From Vitis vinifera (taxonomy: Eukaryota > Streptophyta > Magnoliopsida > Vitales > Vitaceae), in NCBI RefSeq assembly GCF_030704535.1, contig NC_081820.1, forward strand, positions 5,739,501 to 5,803,500: a stretch of DNA of 64,000 nt, in the 5' to 3' direction. Below the pieces are notes generated by a model, which was not told the origin of the DNA, ran no database searches, and saw only the letters and a program-made list of their open reading frames with translations. This document shows positions 49,421 to 60,333 of the stretch, in pieces; position 1 is the first letter of the stretch, and each line of letters begins with the position of its first letter. The position numbers and the translations under genes are program-made.

Positions 49421-49555
49421 AAAATATTTATTGTCAAAATCGATATTTTCATCTTGATGATATTTATGTTAAAATATTCATTGTCAAAATCGATATTTTC
49501 ATCCTTGGTGATATTTTACATTAAAATATTCATTATCAAAATTTATATTTTCATC
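49230..49555. repeat. Short tandem modules (ATGTCAAAATATCC and TCGATATTTTCATC)
   Basis: Repeats of a module of about 27-30 bp at 49250-49330, then modules of about 57 bp (TTGTCAAAATCGATATTTTC and relatives) at 49380-49550. Non-coding, about 330 bp upstream of the promoter of the ERF at 49950. Confidence 0.7.
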
Positions 49556-49883
49556 ATACTTTAAAAAGTATATTTAGAAAAGGAAATTACTCTTGAAGGG
49601 TGAGAGCGAGTGGGAGTAGTAATCCGTCATCTGTCCATCATTTGTTGATGAGTAATATTTAGAGAGAAAAAAATTAAGATGAACATCACTATAATCAACT
49701 GGTCAAAGTTAAGATCATCCCTCTAGAGTGAATAAGGACGGAAAGGCCCAGGAAGCTAAGGCCCCAGGGGCTGTTTGGTTGGAAGTCCAAGCCAAGGCCC
49801 CTACGTACGCCCTTCCTCCCCTTCTTCCCTCCATCCACGAATCTCCCCTGAACCCTCCTCACTTCCCCACTGCCTACTCCACC

Positions 49884-49891
49884 TATAAATA
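49884..49891 (+). promoter_or_regulatory. TATA box of the plus-strand ERF gene
   Basis: TATAAATA, 66 bases upstream of ATG 49950, in a CT-rich leader context typical of plant promoters. Best TATA candidate in the window. Confidence 0.7.
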
Positions 49892-49949
49892 TATTTCCCA
49901 CCCTCACTCTCTTTTCCACTCCTTTCTCCTCCAACACTAATTCCATCCC

Positions 49950-50678
49950 ATGGCTTCATCTCCTCAATCTTCAGCGCTCCACCACATCCGCCACCACCTC
50001 CTCTCTGATTCTGCCGACTCTACTACTGCTTCTACTTCATCTCCCCTTCTTCAACTTCTCTCTCATGCTGCTCCATCACATAACTCCCCCGTTTCTTCTC
50101 CTCAATCCTCAAATTCCTCCTTCTCTCCCAATTTCGCCCGTCGTAAGCCCACCCTCAGCATCGCGATTCCTCACCCTTCCCCTCCGCCCACCGCCGCTGA
50201 TTCCGGCCACGAGAGGCACTACAGAGGCGTACGCCGCCGCCCCTGGGGGAAATTCGCAGCTGAGATCCGCGACCCCAACCGCCGAGGGTCTAGGGTTTGG
50301 CTTGGCACCTTCGACACCGCCGTCGAGGCCGCCAGGGCCTACGACCGAGCGGCCTTCAGGATGCGCGGCAGCAAAGCGATCCTCAACTTCCCTCTCGAAG
50401 CCGGAGCACCACCAGAGGCTTCGCAGCGGAACCCCAGCGTTCGGAAAAGGCTGAGAGAGACTGAGAAGAACGACAGAGAGACCGTGGAGGTCAAAGTAAT
50501 AAAGAAGGAAGAGATAGTTGAGTCGCCGGTTTCGGACGTCACGTTGGCTAATACTTCGACGGCAGTCGCTTGTCCTTTAACGCCGTCATCCTGGACGGCC
50601 GTTTGGGATGGTGCAGATGGGAATGGTATTTTTAACGTGCCGCCTTTGTCGCCGTTATCACCCCTTGTGATGACATGA
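49950..50678 (+). CDS. Group IX AP2/ERF transcription factor (ERF5/ERF6-like), intact, 242 aa
   Basis: Single-exon nuclear regulator. AP2/ERF domain at about residues 90-148 with [38 protein letters not shown], and [18 protein letters not shown]-terminal [10 protein letters not shown] corresponds to the IHQLLLSD motif of the other ERFs. A basic KRLRE stretch follows the domain, then [10 protein letters not shown] and [12 protein letters not shown]. The C-terminus [14 protein letters not shown] carries two SP sites (Ser234, Ser237), matching the MAP-kinase-target motif described for Arabidopsis ERF6. The GC-rich coding sequence contrasts with its AT-rich surroundings and with the AT-richer minus-strand paralogues. 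It lies about 20 kb from the other cluster genes on the opposite strand, so it is an older member, not part of the recent duplication. Confidence 0.95.
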   Translation: MASSPQSSALHHIRHHLLSDSADSTTASTSSPLLQLLSHAAPSHNSPVSSPQSSNSSFSPNFARRKPTLSIAIPHPSPPPTAADSGHERHYRGVRRRPWGKFAAEIRDPNRRGSRVWLGTFDTAVEAARAYDRAAFRMRGSKAILNFPLEAGAPPEASQRNPSVRKRLRETEKNDRETVEVKVIKKEEIVESPVSDVTLANTSTAVACPLTPSSWTAVWDGADGNGIFNVPPLSPLSPLVMT

Positions 50679-50739
50679 GATGAAACGTTATAACGGCGTT
50701 CAAGAAAGCGAAAACCATCTGACGGCGCTACAGTCTTGG

Positions 50740-51558
50740 ATGATGCGTAAATTAGAAATAGAAGATTTATTCAAATTATTTAAAAAACCAAAAATATAAA
50801 AAAATAAAAAAATAAAATAAATTGGGGAAAAAACAGTAAAGTTAGTAGAGATACACGTGGAAACCACACGTGGAACATGGTTGTGTATCCCCAATATAAT
50901 ATGCTTGATGATGCTTGTTGTACTTGTAACAATGTATATTTGTTCATTTATTAATTTGTTGATTAATATTTTAATATAAAATTTTCTATTTATATATTGA
51001 TTTTTCATATACGTAAGATTTTTGAAAGGTAAGGTTGAAGAAGTGATGGACACGAAAGGATTCTGAAAATAAGCGCTGTAAGGCAGCTGAAGGGCTTATC
51101 CATGCGATGACTTGAGATGCCTTAACATTATTATAGTCATGAGAGTTCAATTAGGATGGCCCTTGGGTGAGCTTCAAGGTTAAGCTTCTTAAAAGGAGAA
51201 GTTTGTACCCCTACTCAAAAGATGTTTTAATTTTTTTTTTAATTCTTTACTAACTTTATTAGCCCTTTAAAAGTGGTTTTATACATATATAATGACATCA
51301 TCACTTCAATTTTATTTTTTTTATTCTATATAAAAAAGAAAATGAATTAATAATTTATTTGAGAGTGATTCCCAATAAAACATTTTATGTATAATTCTTA
51401 GGCGATGACGAATATTGCTTTTAGTTTGTTTTGTTTTATTTCACTTAAAAATGATGTGAAAGTTTCTACTCGTTTTTTGGAATGAGGCAATTAGTTTTTT
51501 AATAAAGTGAAGAGTCAAAAGGAAAGCTCAATCGCTTGGTTCTGATTCCAATGATGAG
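50740..51558. other. 3' flank of ERF, non-coding
   Basis: No gene recognised. Contains ACACGTGGAAACCACACGTGG at about 50852-50872, two closely spaced ACACGTGG (G-box-like CACGTG) sites. Confidence 0.5.
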
Positions 51559-51716
51559 ATAACTAGAAAAAAGTGTTTCAAATCTTATCGTTTGAAAATG
51601 AATCGAGATAGACCGATCCACAAGAATAAGAAAGATTAATAACTAGAAAAAAGTGTTTCAAATCTTATCGTTTGAAAATAAATCGAGATAGACCGATCCA
51701 CAAGAATAAGAAAGAT
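51559..51716 (+). repeat. 79-bp tandem duplication
   Basis: ATAACTAGAAAAAAGTG... at 51559 is repeated at 51638 with one or two differences (AAAATGAATCG versus AAAATAAATCG). Very recent. Confidence 0.9.
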
Positions 51717-52139
51717 TAATATTGAAGTGAATGATACGAAATAGGTAACATAACTCATAGAAAATAATATAAGTCCGAAACTGGATTTGAGTTCTTTTCC
51801 ATGAAAGAAAGCAACGGAAGTTTAGGTCCCAATGATAAAAAACAAAAGGAAGAAATTGGTCAAATATATATATATATCTATATATATATATATATCTTTA
51901 TTTGATCATGTTAAGATATATAGAAATTTTGGATTTAAAAAAATTTAGAAAAGGATGACTTGGGGAAGGTAAATAGACTTTGATGTTAGTAACTTAGTAC
52001 CATGACGTCACTTGACTATAACAATAATAAATAAAGAGGAAGAGGTTATCTGATTAAAGACTCTCCGGACCATGTCAATGGAGTAATCAATAATTGAGAA
52101 TTTGAGATAGAATGAAAGAACATTTGATTGGAGCACTAT

Positions 52140-52245
52140 CGTATAGATTAGGACATGGTTTCCCATTTCATCCTATCCCTCCTCAAGAAGTAAGATTAGG
52201 ACATGGTTTCAGATTCCATCCCATCCATTCTGAAGAAGAATATGC
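52140..52245 (+). repeat. Short tandem duplication of about 50 bp
   Basis: GATTAGGACATGGTTTCCCA at 52146 recurs as GATTAGGACATGGTTTCAGA at 52194. Each is followed by a CATCC-rich stretch and CAAGAAG/GAAGAAG. Confidence 0.75.
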
Positions 52246-53122
52246 GTTGGGAATAGATTACATGATTTAATTTCTTCTATTTTCTTAAATTTAGAAAACA
52301 ATAAGTTGGAATAAAGTAAATAAATTTCCACCCAATACTGTCTATTATAGAATTTTACTTTTATCCCATCTGGATTAATAAACCATAAGAGCATGATTCA
52401 GGATTTCATCCTCAGACAATACATGGGTTAGTCTATATATATTTAAATCTAACCTTTTTGTTTGTGAATGAGTCGAGAGAATGATAGAAGGAATTAAACT
52501 AATTCCTCCTTATTTTTTTATGGATTTTATTTGGTTAATTATATATAACATAAGATAGGATAAGAGAGGGATAATAATCCTATCTTTGAATGGTAATGGG
52601 AGAGGATAAATTATCTTATCACTTATTATATCCAATGTTAAATCAAATATATGATAAATAGTGAGATATATTATCCATAATTTTATATATGATATGTTAA
52701 TTTTAAGTTAAGAGGTGGGATATATATATCCATGTATCATAAATTTATTTTTATCAAATTTTTTATATTTTTATATTACTTATTTTAAAAAATAAATTTT
52801 TTTATTATAAAGTTAAATGTGTGATTAAAAAAAAGATTTATAAAATAATATTAATCTATATTATTTAATATATATATATATAAATTATTTTTATATATTG
52901 AATAACATAATATAAAAAAATTTATTTATAAAATTTAAAATTTTAATCATGAATATTGTGAAAGGTAAGAGAAATTTCATATGTTTTTTAAAATAAAAAA
53001 AATATTAGAATGTAATATAATTTTTATTTTAAACATTGAAAAATAATATATATTTCATTATATTATTTATTTATTTTATAAACTAAATATAAATATAAGA
53101 TAACATATCATAAGAGATATGT

Positions 53123-53126
<4 letters not shown>

Positions 53127-53167
<41 letters not shown>
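53127..53167. repeat. (TA)20 microsatellite
   Basis: Uninterrupted TA repeat of 41 bases. Likely length-polymorphic. Confidence 0.95.
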
Positions 53168-53169
<2 letters not shown>

Positions 53170-53376
53170 ACAATCAAATATAGCCATAGGGAATAATCAA
53201 ACATACATTGAATGCACTTCTTAAACGCATGGAAAACTAAGATTATTGTCATGTATATAGAGATGTTATCAAGCATAGTATTAAGGCCCATTTAGATCAA
53301 GATTCATATATTAAAATGGGATTTTTGAAAAAAAATATACAATAATTCTAAAAAATATTTAAATTACTTTTAAATT

Positions 53377-54269
53377 TGTGGGGAGCTTTCTTCCACATGT
53401 CATTCCCAGACTCAAGACCCTTTGGCCGACCAGGGTAAACTTATAACCCGTCTAGGATCACTTCGTCTGGACCAAGATAAGCTTTGTCTGGCACCAGAAG
53501 TGAGAAGTTTTTCTTCTTCCACAATGCCAGATGGAATGGACAGATCAAGCCGGCTGGACATTTCAGATTGACAAATCAATCCAATTAAGTCCTCAAAATT
53601 TCTTACATGCGTGGTTAACCACGCTTGATGTCTGAGCGATGGACAAGATGCCTGATGTCTGAGCGATGGACTAGACGCTTGATGTCTGAGCGATAAACTA
53701 GACGCTTGATGTCTGAGCGATAAACTAGACGCTTGATGTCTGAGCGATAAACTAGATGCTTGATGTCTGAGCAACAGACTAGAAGCCATTTACACCCAAA
53801 AGTCAATGTCAATCAATTGTTACACACAATCCCAGACATTGACAAGCTAAATGGATAGTTAGCTACATGGTCCGAGATTTTGGCACGACAATTAGCAAAT
53901 GGCACCAATCAACAACCTTTACTTAATGATGATTGCCCAGTCCACATAGGACTGACGGCGTTGACTGTCCTATCAAGGCTCGATTTATGCTCTTAGGGCA
54001 ATTATCATTACAAGAAAGGTAAGCGTTCATAATCAGTGTTATAATGATGGTGCCATTAGCTATATATAAACCCCTTAAGAAACACGAACAAGATACACAC
54101 TCATTCTCTCCCACAAAAAATAGTTAAAGCTATCCTTAGTGATTTCTGACTTAAGCTTTGGAGAGGTGTGCCTGGACCACTTGTCCGGACATCCTTCTCT
54201 GCAAGAAAGAAGTCTGCCTGACTCTAGTAAAGCTGGATAGACCTGAATCCAGTTGGCTCGACACCAACA
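53377..54269 (+). repeat. 5' LTR (893 bp) with six-unit 27-bp minisatellite
   Basis: TG...CA LTR. Units of GATGTCTGAGCGATAAACTA plus 7 more bases recur about six times at 53626-53787. TATATATAAACC near 54060 may be the LTR TATA box. Confidence 0.9.
53626..53787 (+). repeat. 27-bp minisatellite in 5' LTR
   Basis: About six units with core GATGTCTGAGCGAT; the 3' LTR has about four. Because 27 is a multiple of three, frames through it look like 9-residue protein repeats, but these are not genes. Confidence 0.9.
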
Positions 54270-54287
54270 TTGACACCGTCTATGGGA
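54270..54287 (+). other. Primer-binding site of the gypsy element
   Basis: TTGACACCGTCTATGGGA directly after the 5' LTR. It resembles the TTGGCGCCGTCTGTGGGA type common in plant gypsy elements, with CpG-decay-like changes. Confidence 0.65.
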
Positions 54288-54859
54288 ACAACTAAGAATG
54301 TCAACACCCTCCAAAAGCTGATCATTAGCTATGAGTGGTGAAAACTACTTTGCCTGGCGTGAAATGATGGAGAGATGCTAACAAGAGAATGATCGATAGA
54401 TGCAGTCTCTTCTATTCCAAACAAAGTGACTCAAACAAGATAATGAAGAGTTACGGGCACAAATGTCAACATCAGGCCCTTCTCAAAGTCGGCACCCTTA
54501 AAGCTAACAAACAACCTCAAGATGAATTGATGAGACATCTTTCCTCGGGAACACAGAGTTCTCCTCTAGCAACTACACATGACGGTCTGAGGAGGAGTTT
54601 TCACCGGCTCACCAAATGCAGCTGGATGAAGGTACCAACTATACCCGAGCATCAATGAAGAAAAGACGCGACAGAAGGTCACATTTGTCAGATACGATGC
54701 GAGCCCAATTGAGACCTTAAGCACCAAGCATGGAAGGGCAACCATGCATATTAGAAACCCTGAAGGCCCATCTAGGTCCCCTAGTTGTAGTAGTTATGTC
54801 AGAATGACCCTCTCAGCCGCAAAGACAGTAGCAAGTTGGGCTCCCAACGATTCGAGCTT

Positions 54860-55780
54860 CGTCTAGCTCTGTCAACTAGCGGTTGGATGACATGCCTTCC
54901 ACGTCGTTCGACCCTCATATTATTAATTATGAGATGTTGTTCATAGTGCTGAAATTCACGATGTACGATGGAACAAGCGATCTGTTCGATCACATCATGC
55001 ACTTTAAGCAGCTCATGACCCTCGATATAGGGAATGATGCACTACTATGCAAGGTCTTTCCGACCAACCTACACGGCTAAGCTCTTTCTTGGTTCCATCG
55101 TCTCCCGTAGAATTCTGTGAACACTTTCCAGGATATATTGGAAGCCTTTGTGGGCTACTACTTATGTTCAACTCGCCATAAGAAAAACATAAGCACCCGA
55201 AAAAACATCAAGTTGTAGGAGAACGAGTCACTCAAAGACTTCATGAAGTGGTTTGGGCAAGCCATGTTCCAAGTGGAGTCCTACATTATGGATGCCATCC
55301 CGTAGATTTTCAAGCGAAGCATCGGCTCGGGCATGCCATTTTTTTAGTCTCTCACAAAGAAGCCTCCTGCAATGATGGATGACTTGTTCAGGTGAGCATA
55401 CAAATACTCCATGCTTGAAGACGATGTTCGGGCAGTTACTCAACAGGTCTTGGTCACCAATCGTTCGACCAAGGATGACGAGGCAGGAAGTTCTAAGCCC
55501 TTGAACCAATCGATGCAAGCTAACAAGAAGCGGGCTGACCAGTAGCAACAAAATCAAGCGAGACTGACCCTTCTCAGTATCTCATATGAGAAACTCCTCC
55601 TGATGATCCATAATCTGTCAGACTTCAGATGACTAAAGCCGATCAAGACAGATCAAACTAGACGTGATCGAAATAGAAGGTGCTTCTATCATAAGGATCA
55701 CGACCATACCATTGAGCAATGCAAAAGTCTCCATTACTTGGTGGAGAAACTAATCAAAGTCGGACAATTTGTCAAACTTC
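54860..55780 (+). pseudogene. gag of gypsy element, broken
   Basis: Coding-like in one frame with several stops (about 55078, 55108, 55216, 55303). Contains LKFTMYDGTSDLFDHIMHFK, ALSWFHRLP, KDFMKWFGQAMFQVE and, near 55680-55745, CFYHKDHDHTIEQCKSLHY, which is the C-H-H-C zinc-binding motif near the end of gag. This protein would form the virus-like particle of the retrotransposon. The stops show it is dead. Confidence 0.8.
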
Positions 55781-55859
55781 AGATGGCTAGAGCTGATCAA
55801 GACAAATCCAACTAGACGAGATTGAAACAGAAGGTGCTCCCATCATAAGGATCAGAGAA

Positions 55860-56400
55860 GTCAAATATCTAGACTAGTTGGCAAACGTGGTGATCATTCC
55901 AAAGAAGGATGAGAAGTGCTGAGTTTGTGTTGATTACACCAATCTGAATGATGTTTGCCCAAATGATAGTTTTCCCTTACCTTGGATAGATCAAATAGTC
56001 GACTCCACCATTAGGCATGGGATGTTTTCCTTCTTAGACGCCTTCTTCGGATATCATCAAATCCCTATGTTCCATCCGGATAAGGAAAAGACAACCTTGT
56101 TACACCACATGGGTTGTACTACTACAAAGTCATGTCGTTCAGGCTTAAGAATGACGGTACTACTTATCAGAGAGTAATGAAAAAAATCTTCAAGCCCCTG
56201 ATCGGCCGAACCGTGGAAGTCTACATTGACGACATTGTTGTAGAAAGTGAAACTTGAGCTGAGCACGTCCAACACCTAGAAAAAGCATTATGTCTGATAC
56301 AGGCATACAACATGAAGCTCAATCTAGTTAAGTGCACCTTTAACGTCAATGCAAGAAAGTTTCTAGGGTTTATGGTTACTTAAAGAGGAATTGAAGTTAA
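55860..56400 (+). pseudogene. Reverse transcriptase of gypsy element, broken
   Basis: Contains PKKDEK, VDYTNLNDVCPNDSFPLP, SFLDAFFGYHQIPM, a frameshifted PHGLY/FGLKN part, and VEVYIDDIVVESE with the catalytic YIDD intact (near 56218). A frameshift near 56100-56160 and stops at about 56255 and elsewhere inactivate it. There is no space for an aspartic protease between gag and this domain. Confidence 0.8.
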
Positions 56401-56419
56401 TCTAGCTCAAATAAAAACT

Positions 56420-57425
56420 GTCCTCGAAACACCCACCCTAAGCAACAAAAAGGAGTTGCAATGCCTCACAAGCCGTCTCGTAGCTTTGGGGCGTTTCATA
56501 GCTCGTTTCACGGACAAGCTAAGACTTTTCTTCCTCACGCTCAGAGGATCAAGCATGTTCGGTTGGACAGATGAATGCAGGTAGGCATTAAAAGTAGTCA
56601 AGCGCTATCTCACTAAACCGCCCATTCTAAGCAGCCCCAAGTTCGGTGAACAACTTTATATGTATTTCGCTGTATCTAACTATACTGTTAATGTCATCCT
56701 ATTTCGACACATACAAAATAAAGAACAGAGGTTCATCTACTATGTGAGAAAAGTAATGTTAGATGTTGAGACTCGGTACTTCAGAAAGGAGTATACTGCT
56801 TTAGCCCTAAAGAATGTTTCTCAGAAGCTTTACCTATACTTCCAAGCTCATCAAGTGACTATACTCACAAACCAACCACTTCGAGTTACCTTGCACAAAC
56901 TGGATCTATCTGGATGATTGTTGAAATGGGCTATCGAGTTGAGTGAGTACAGAATCAAGTATCAACCAAAGTTATCATTGAAGGGACAAGTTATAGTCGA
57001 ATTTATAGCTGAACTCCCTAAAGAAAAAAAACACATCTAGCTAATCACCCTGGAAATCAATGGTGAACACTTCATGTAGACGGAGCGTCCAAAGTGTCCA
57101 GATCTGGAGTAGGCCTGATCCTACAATCAGCAACTGGAGAACTGATGGAGCAAGCTATTCGTCTTAGTTTTTTTGCCTCTGATAACGAAGCAGAAGATGA
57201 TGTTGTCCTAGTCGAACTAGATCTTGCTCTAGTATTAGCAGTAACCAAGTTGGTAATCAGGAGTGACTCTCAGTTAATTGTCGAACATATTCAACAAGAA
57301 TATGAAGCAAAGGATGAACACATGACTCGCTACTTTGCCATGGTGGAGAGTCACCTGAAAAAGCTGGACGAGTGGGTCATTAGAAAGGTGTCTGTGAGGA
57401 AAATGGGAAGGCAGACGCACTAGCC
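56420..57425 (+). pseudogene. RNase H regions of gypsy element, broken
   Basis: First part: NKKELQCLTSRLVALGRFIA, TKPPILSSPKFGEQLYMYFA, and a tether with EKEYTALAL-type wording (RKEYTALALKN). After a spacer, the Tat-type second RNase H has VSRSGVGLILQSATGELMEQ, then DLALVLAVTKLVIRSDSQLI and HIQQEYEAKDEHM. The active-site Asp near the DGASK segment and the Asp of RSDSQL are present. Stops at about 56581, 56917 and 57039 disrupt it. Confidence 0.7.
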
Positions 57426-57589
57426 GGAATAGCTACCATTCTTCCCATAAAAGAGGCGGTGATGCTACCCGTTTACCTCAAAGTTGTCCCCTCAATCACA
57501 CCCGATCCAATATGCACCACTAGTCAAATGGAATCAAGTTTGCTACTTAACATCGTGAAATTCCTTTAGACAAGGGAGGTACTAAGAGA

Positions 57590-58750
57590 TGAGAAGCAAG
57601 CACACAAACTCCGCATACAAGCAACACACTTTACTTTAATTAATGACCAATTGTATAGACGATCATTTGGAGGTCCAAACCTAAAGTGTTTGAGTGAGCT
57701 AGATGCAAAATATGTTCTGGTCAAACTCCATGAAGGCGTATGTGACAATCACCCAGGCGGACGAACTTTGGCACATCGCGTTTACACGCAAGGGTACTAT
57801 AGGCCCACCATGAAGCGGGAAGCTGAAAGTTATGTTAAAAGTTGTGATCGGTGTTAAAGACACGCTCCCATTCCTCGTGTACTTTATGAAGTTCTCAACC
57901 CGGTCACAAGTCCTTGGTTATTTGCACAATGGGGAATGGACATAGTCGGACCCTTGTCCATTGTAGCAACACAAAAGAAGTTTGCTCATTACAACCGACT
58001 ATTTTAGTAAGTGGGTGGAGGCAAAAGCCTATTCCAACATCAAAGATAAAGATGTCTCCAAGTTCGTTCGGAGTTCCACGAGCGATTGTTACGGATAATG
58101 GACCACAATTTGATGGTATTGTCTTCCGAACATTCTACTCGAAGTTAAACAACAAGAACCTATACTCAAAACCTCACTATCCACAAAGTAACGGAAAAAT
58201 AGAGGCGACAAATAAAATCCTATTAAATGCACTAAAGAAAAGATTGGAAGGGGCAAATAAAAAGTGGGTGGATGAGCTACTTGGAGTCTTATGGGCTTAC
58301 CGGACAACATCCAGACGACCAACGGGGACCACTCCTTTCGCCGTTGCTTATGGGATGGAGACCAATATTCCAACTGAGATTGGCATATGCCCACTACCAA
58401 AACAGCCATGCAAGACCAAAGGGATAATGATGAAGAACTCATAAGACAACTGGATTGGGCAAACGAATTGCGAAGAGACGCGACTGTCCAGATAACTTCA
58501 TACCATCAGAGGACAATTGCTTAGTACAACAAAAAGGCATGACCATGATTTTTTTGGCCAGGATCTTTAGTCCTTAGAAGAGTTTTCGAGAATACAACTG
58601 ATGTAAGAGCCTAAAAATTGCAATCTAATTGGGAAGGGTCATATGTTGTAACTAAGATAGAAGACTCGAGGGCATACCACTTCCAAACTCTAGATGGAGT
58701 ACCCCTACTCCACCCGTGGAATGTGACCAACCTAAATCTATATTATCAGT
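57590..58750 (+). pseudogene. Integrase of gypsy element, broken
   Basis: The zinc-binding HHCC domain is present (LHEGVCDNHPGG with His-His and KSCDRC with Cys-Cys, 57730-57855), then a stop. The catalytic DDE triad is traceable: Asp in WGMDIVGPL (about 57940), Asp in [10 protein letters not shown] (about 58090), and Glu in SNGKIEATNK (about 58200). Two or more shifts and a deletion lie before [23 protein letters not shown] and the C-terminal SYVVTKIEDSRAYHFQ follow. Confidence 0.8.
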
Positions 58751-58933
58751 AAAATTGCTTATATAATATAGTAGAGATAAACAACTAAAGCAAGCATACT
58801 TAAAATAATGGGTGCATTCATCTCGAAAAAGAAGGAGCATTCATTGTATTTACAAGTATGGAAGACTAGGCTTCATTCGACCAAAGTAAAAAAATAATAT
58901 ATATATATATACACACAAATAATCAAACCCTGC

Positions 58934-59520
58934 TTAGGGATTTTTCAATTTCTGCCTCAATTGAATAACTTCTTTTTCAATATTTTCTTTCTCAACCACC
59001 ATAGCCGCCTTTTCCTTAGCCAATCGATGAGCTTCAGCCTGAGACGTCTCATTCCCCTCCTCAGCCTTCTTCAACAAACTGACACCTTCTTCAACCAACT
59101 CCTGGGCAGCAATAGCCTCACTCTTCGCCGTCTCCAAGTTAGCAAGGAGATCTTCATTCCCATCCACATTATGGACAACATATGCCCTCATGGTCTCAAC
59201 TGCTTCCTGCAGGTGGAAAGGGTGAGCGCGCTACCGCATAAGGTTTTGAATTCCGACTACCATCTGGGGAACAACAAAGAAATCGTTATAAAATGAGAGA
59301 CTAAGTCAAAATAAGCGAAAAAATGGGAAACGATCTACCACTTCTACTGTCACAAAAGCTCTATAGTCCTGCATATGAAGAATGTGGGCAATAGCAGTAT
59401 TCAGAGTACCATACGGAAGCCTTGCCGAAGTGTCACGTGCCCCTTGGCACCCAAAAACTTGAAAACAAATAATTCGTCCTGCCTCAACCCGACAACTACC
59501 CTATTGAATAAAGGCAGACA
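58934..59520 (-). pseudogene. Antisense coiled-coil ORF of the gypsy element, two exons, one stop
   Basis: On the strand opposite gag-pol. Exon 1 (about 59520-59339) encodes ...RDTSARLPYGTLNTAIAHIL then MQDYRAFVTVEV. A 75-bp GT-AG intron spans 59338-59264. Exon 2 (59263-58934) begins MVVGIQNLMR, has a TAG at 59233-59231, and continues in the same frame with MRAYVVHNVDGNEDLLANLE to a long Glu/Lys/Ala-rich coiled coil ending QLRQKLKNP. Antisense ORFs between pol and the 3' LTR are known in Tat-group elements; their role is unknown. The 85-residue open part after the stop has the heptad character of a coiled coil. Confidence 0.55.
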
Positions 59521-59533
59521 TATTAGGGGGCAT
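59520..59533 (+). other. Polypurine tract
   Basis: TTAGGGGGCAT just before the 3' LTR, which starts TGTGGGGAG at 59534. Confidence 0.6.
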
Positions 59534-60333
59534 TGTGGGGAGCTTTCCTCTCCATGTCTTTCCCAGACTCAAGTTTGACCAACCAAGGCAAACCTATAAC
59601 CCATCTGGGATCACTCTGTCTGAACCAAGATAAGCTTCGTCTGGCACTAGAAGTGAGAAGTTTTTCTTATTCCACAATGCCAGACGGAATGGACAGACCA
59701 AGCCGATTGGACCTTTCAAACAGGCAAATCAATCCAGTCAAGTCCTCAGGATTTCTTATATGCGTGGTTAACCACGCCTAATGTCTGATCGATGGACTAG
59801 AAGCTTGATGTCTAAGTGACGGACTAGACGCCTGATGTCTGAGTGACAGACTAGAAGCCTGATGTCTGAGCGACGGACTAGATGCCATTTACACCCAAAA
59901 GTCAATGTCAATCAATTGTTACACACAATCCCAGACATTGTCAAACTAAATGGACAGTCGGCTACATGGTCAGAGATTTTGGCACGATAGTCAATAAATG
60001 GCACTAGTCAGCAGCCCTTGCTTAATGATGATTGCCCAATCCACGCAAGAGTGACGACGTTGACTATCCTATCAAGGCTCGATTTCCGCTCTAAGGGCAA
60101 TCATCATTACAAGAAAGGCAAAAGTGCATAATCAACGCTATAATGATGGTGTCATCAACTCCATATAAACCACTTAAGAAGCATGAACAAGGTACACACT
60201 CAGTGATTTCTAACTTAAGCTTTGGAGGGGCATGCTCGAACCACTTGTCTGGACATCCTTTTGTGTAGGGAAGAAGTCCACCTGACTCCAATGAACTTTG
60301 ACGGACCTGAATCCAATTGGCTTGACACCAACA
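59534..60333 (+). repeat. 3' LTR (800 bp), four-unit 27-bp minisatellite
   Basis: Aligns with the 5' LTR end to end. It is about 93 bp shorter: two minisatellite units (54 bp) plus a deletion of about 38 bp around CACACTCAGTGATTTC account for the difference. Many single-base differences indicate age. Confidence 0.9.

Larger units (their letters stand above)
53377..60333 (+). mobile_element. Ty3/gypsy Tat-like LTR retrotransposon, structurally complete, coding-dead
   Basis: Bounded by LTRs 53377-54269 and 59534-60333, both starting TGTGGGGAGC and ending ACACCAACA, and flanked by the 5-bp target-site duplication AAATT (53372-53376 and 60334-60338). A primer-binding site follows the 5' LTR and a purine tract precedes the 3' LTR. 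Gag, RT, RNase H and integrase occur in gypsy order (RT before integrase) but are riddled with stops. The RNase H motif VSRSGVGLILQS resembles the extra RNase H of Tat-type elements, and an antisense ORF near the 3' LTR also fits that group. LTR divergence and stops suggest an old insertion. Confidence 0.9.

Noticed and set aside
53626..53787. CRISPR-like array appearance
   Set aside because: The repeats are contiguous without unique spacers, in plant DNA, inside an LTR.
53412..53812. Minus-strand frames with 9-residue repeats
   Set aside because: They are translations of the 27-bp LTR minisatellite.
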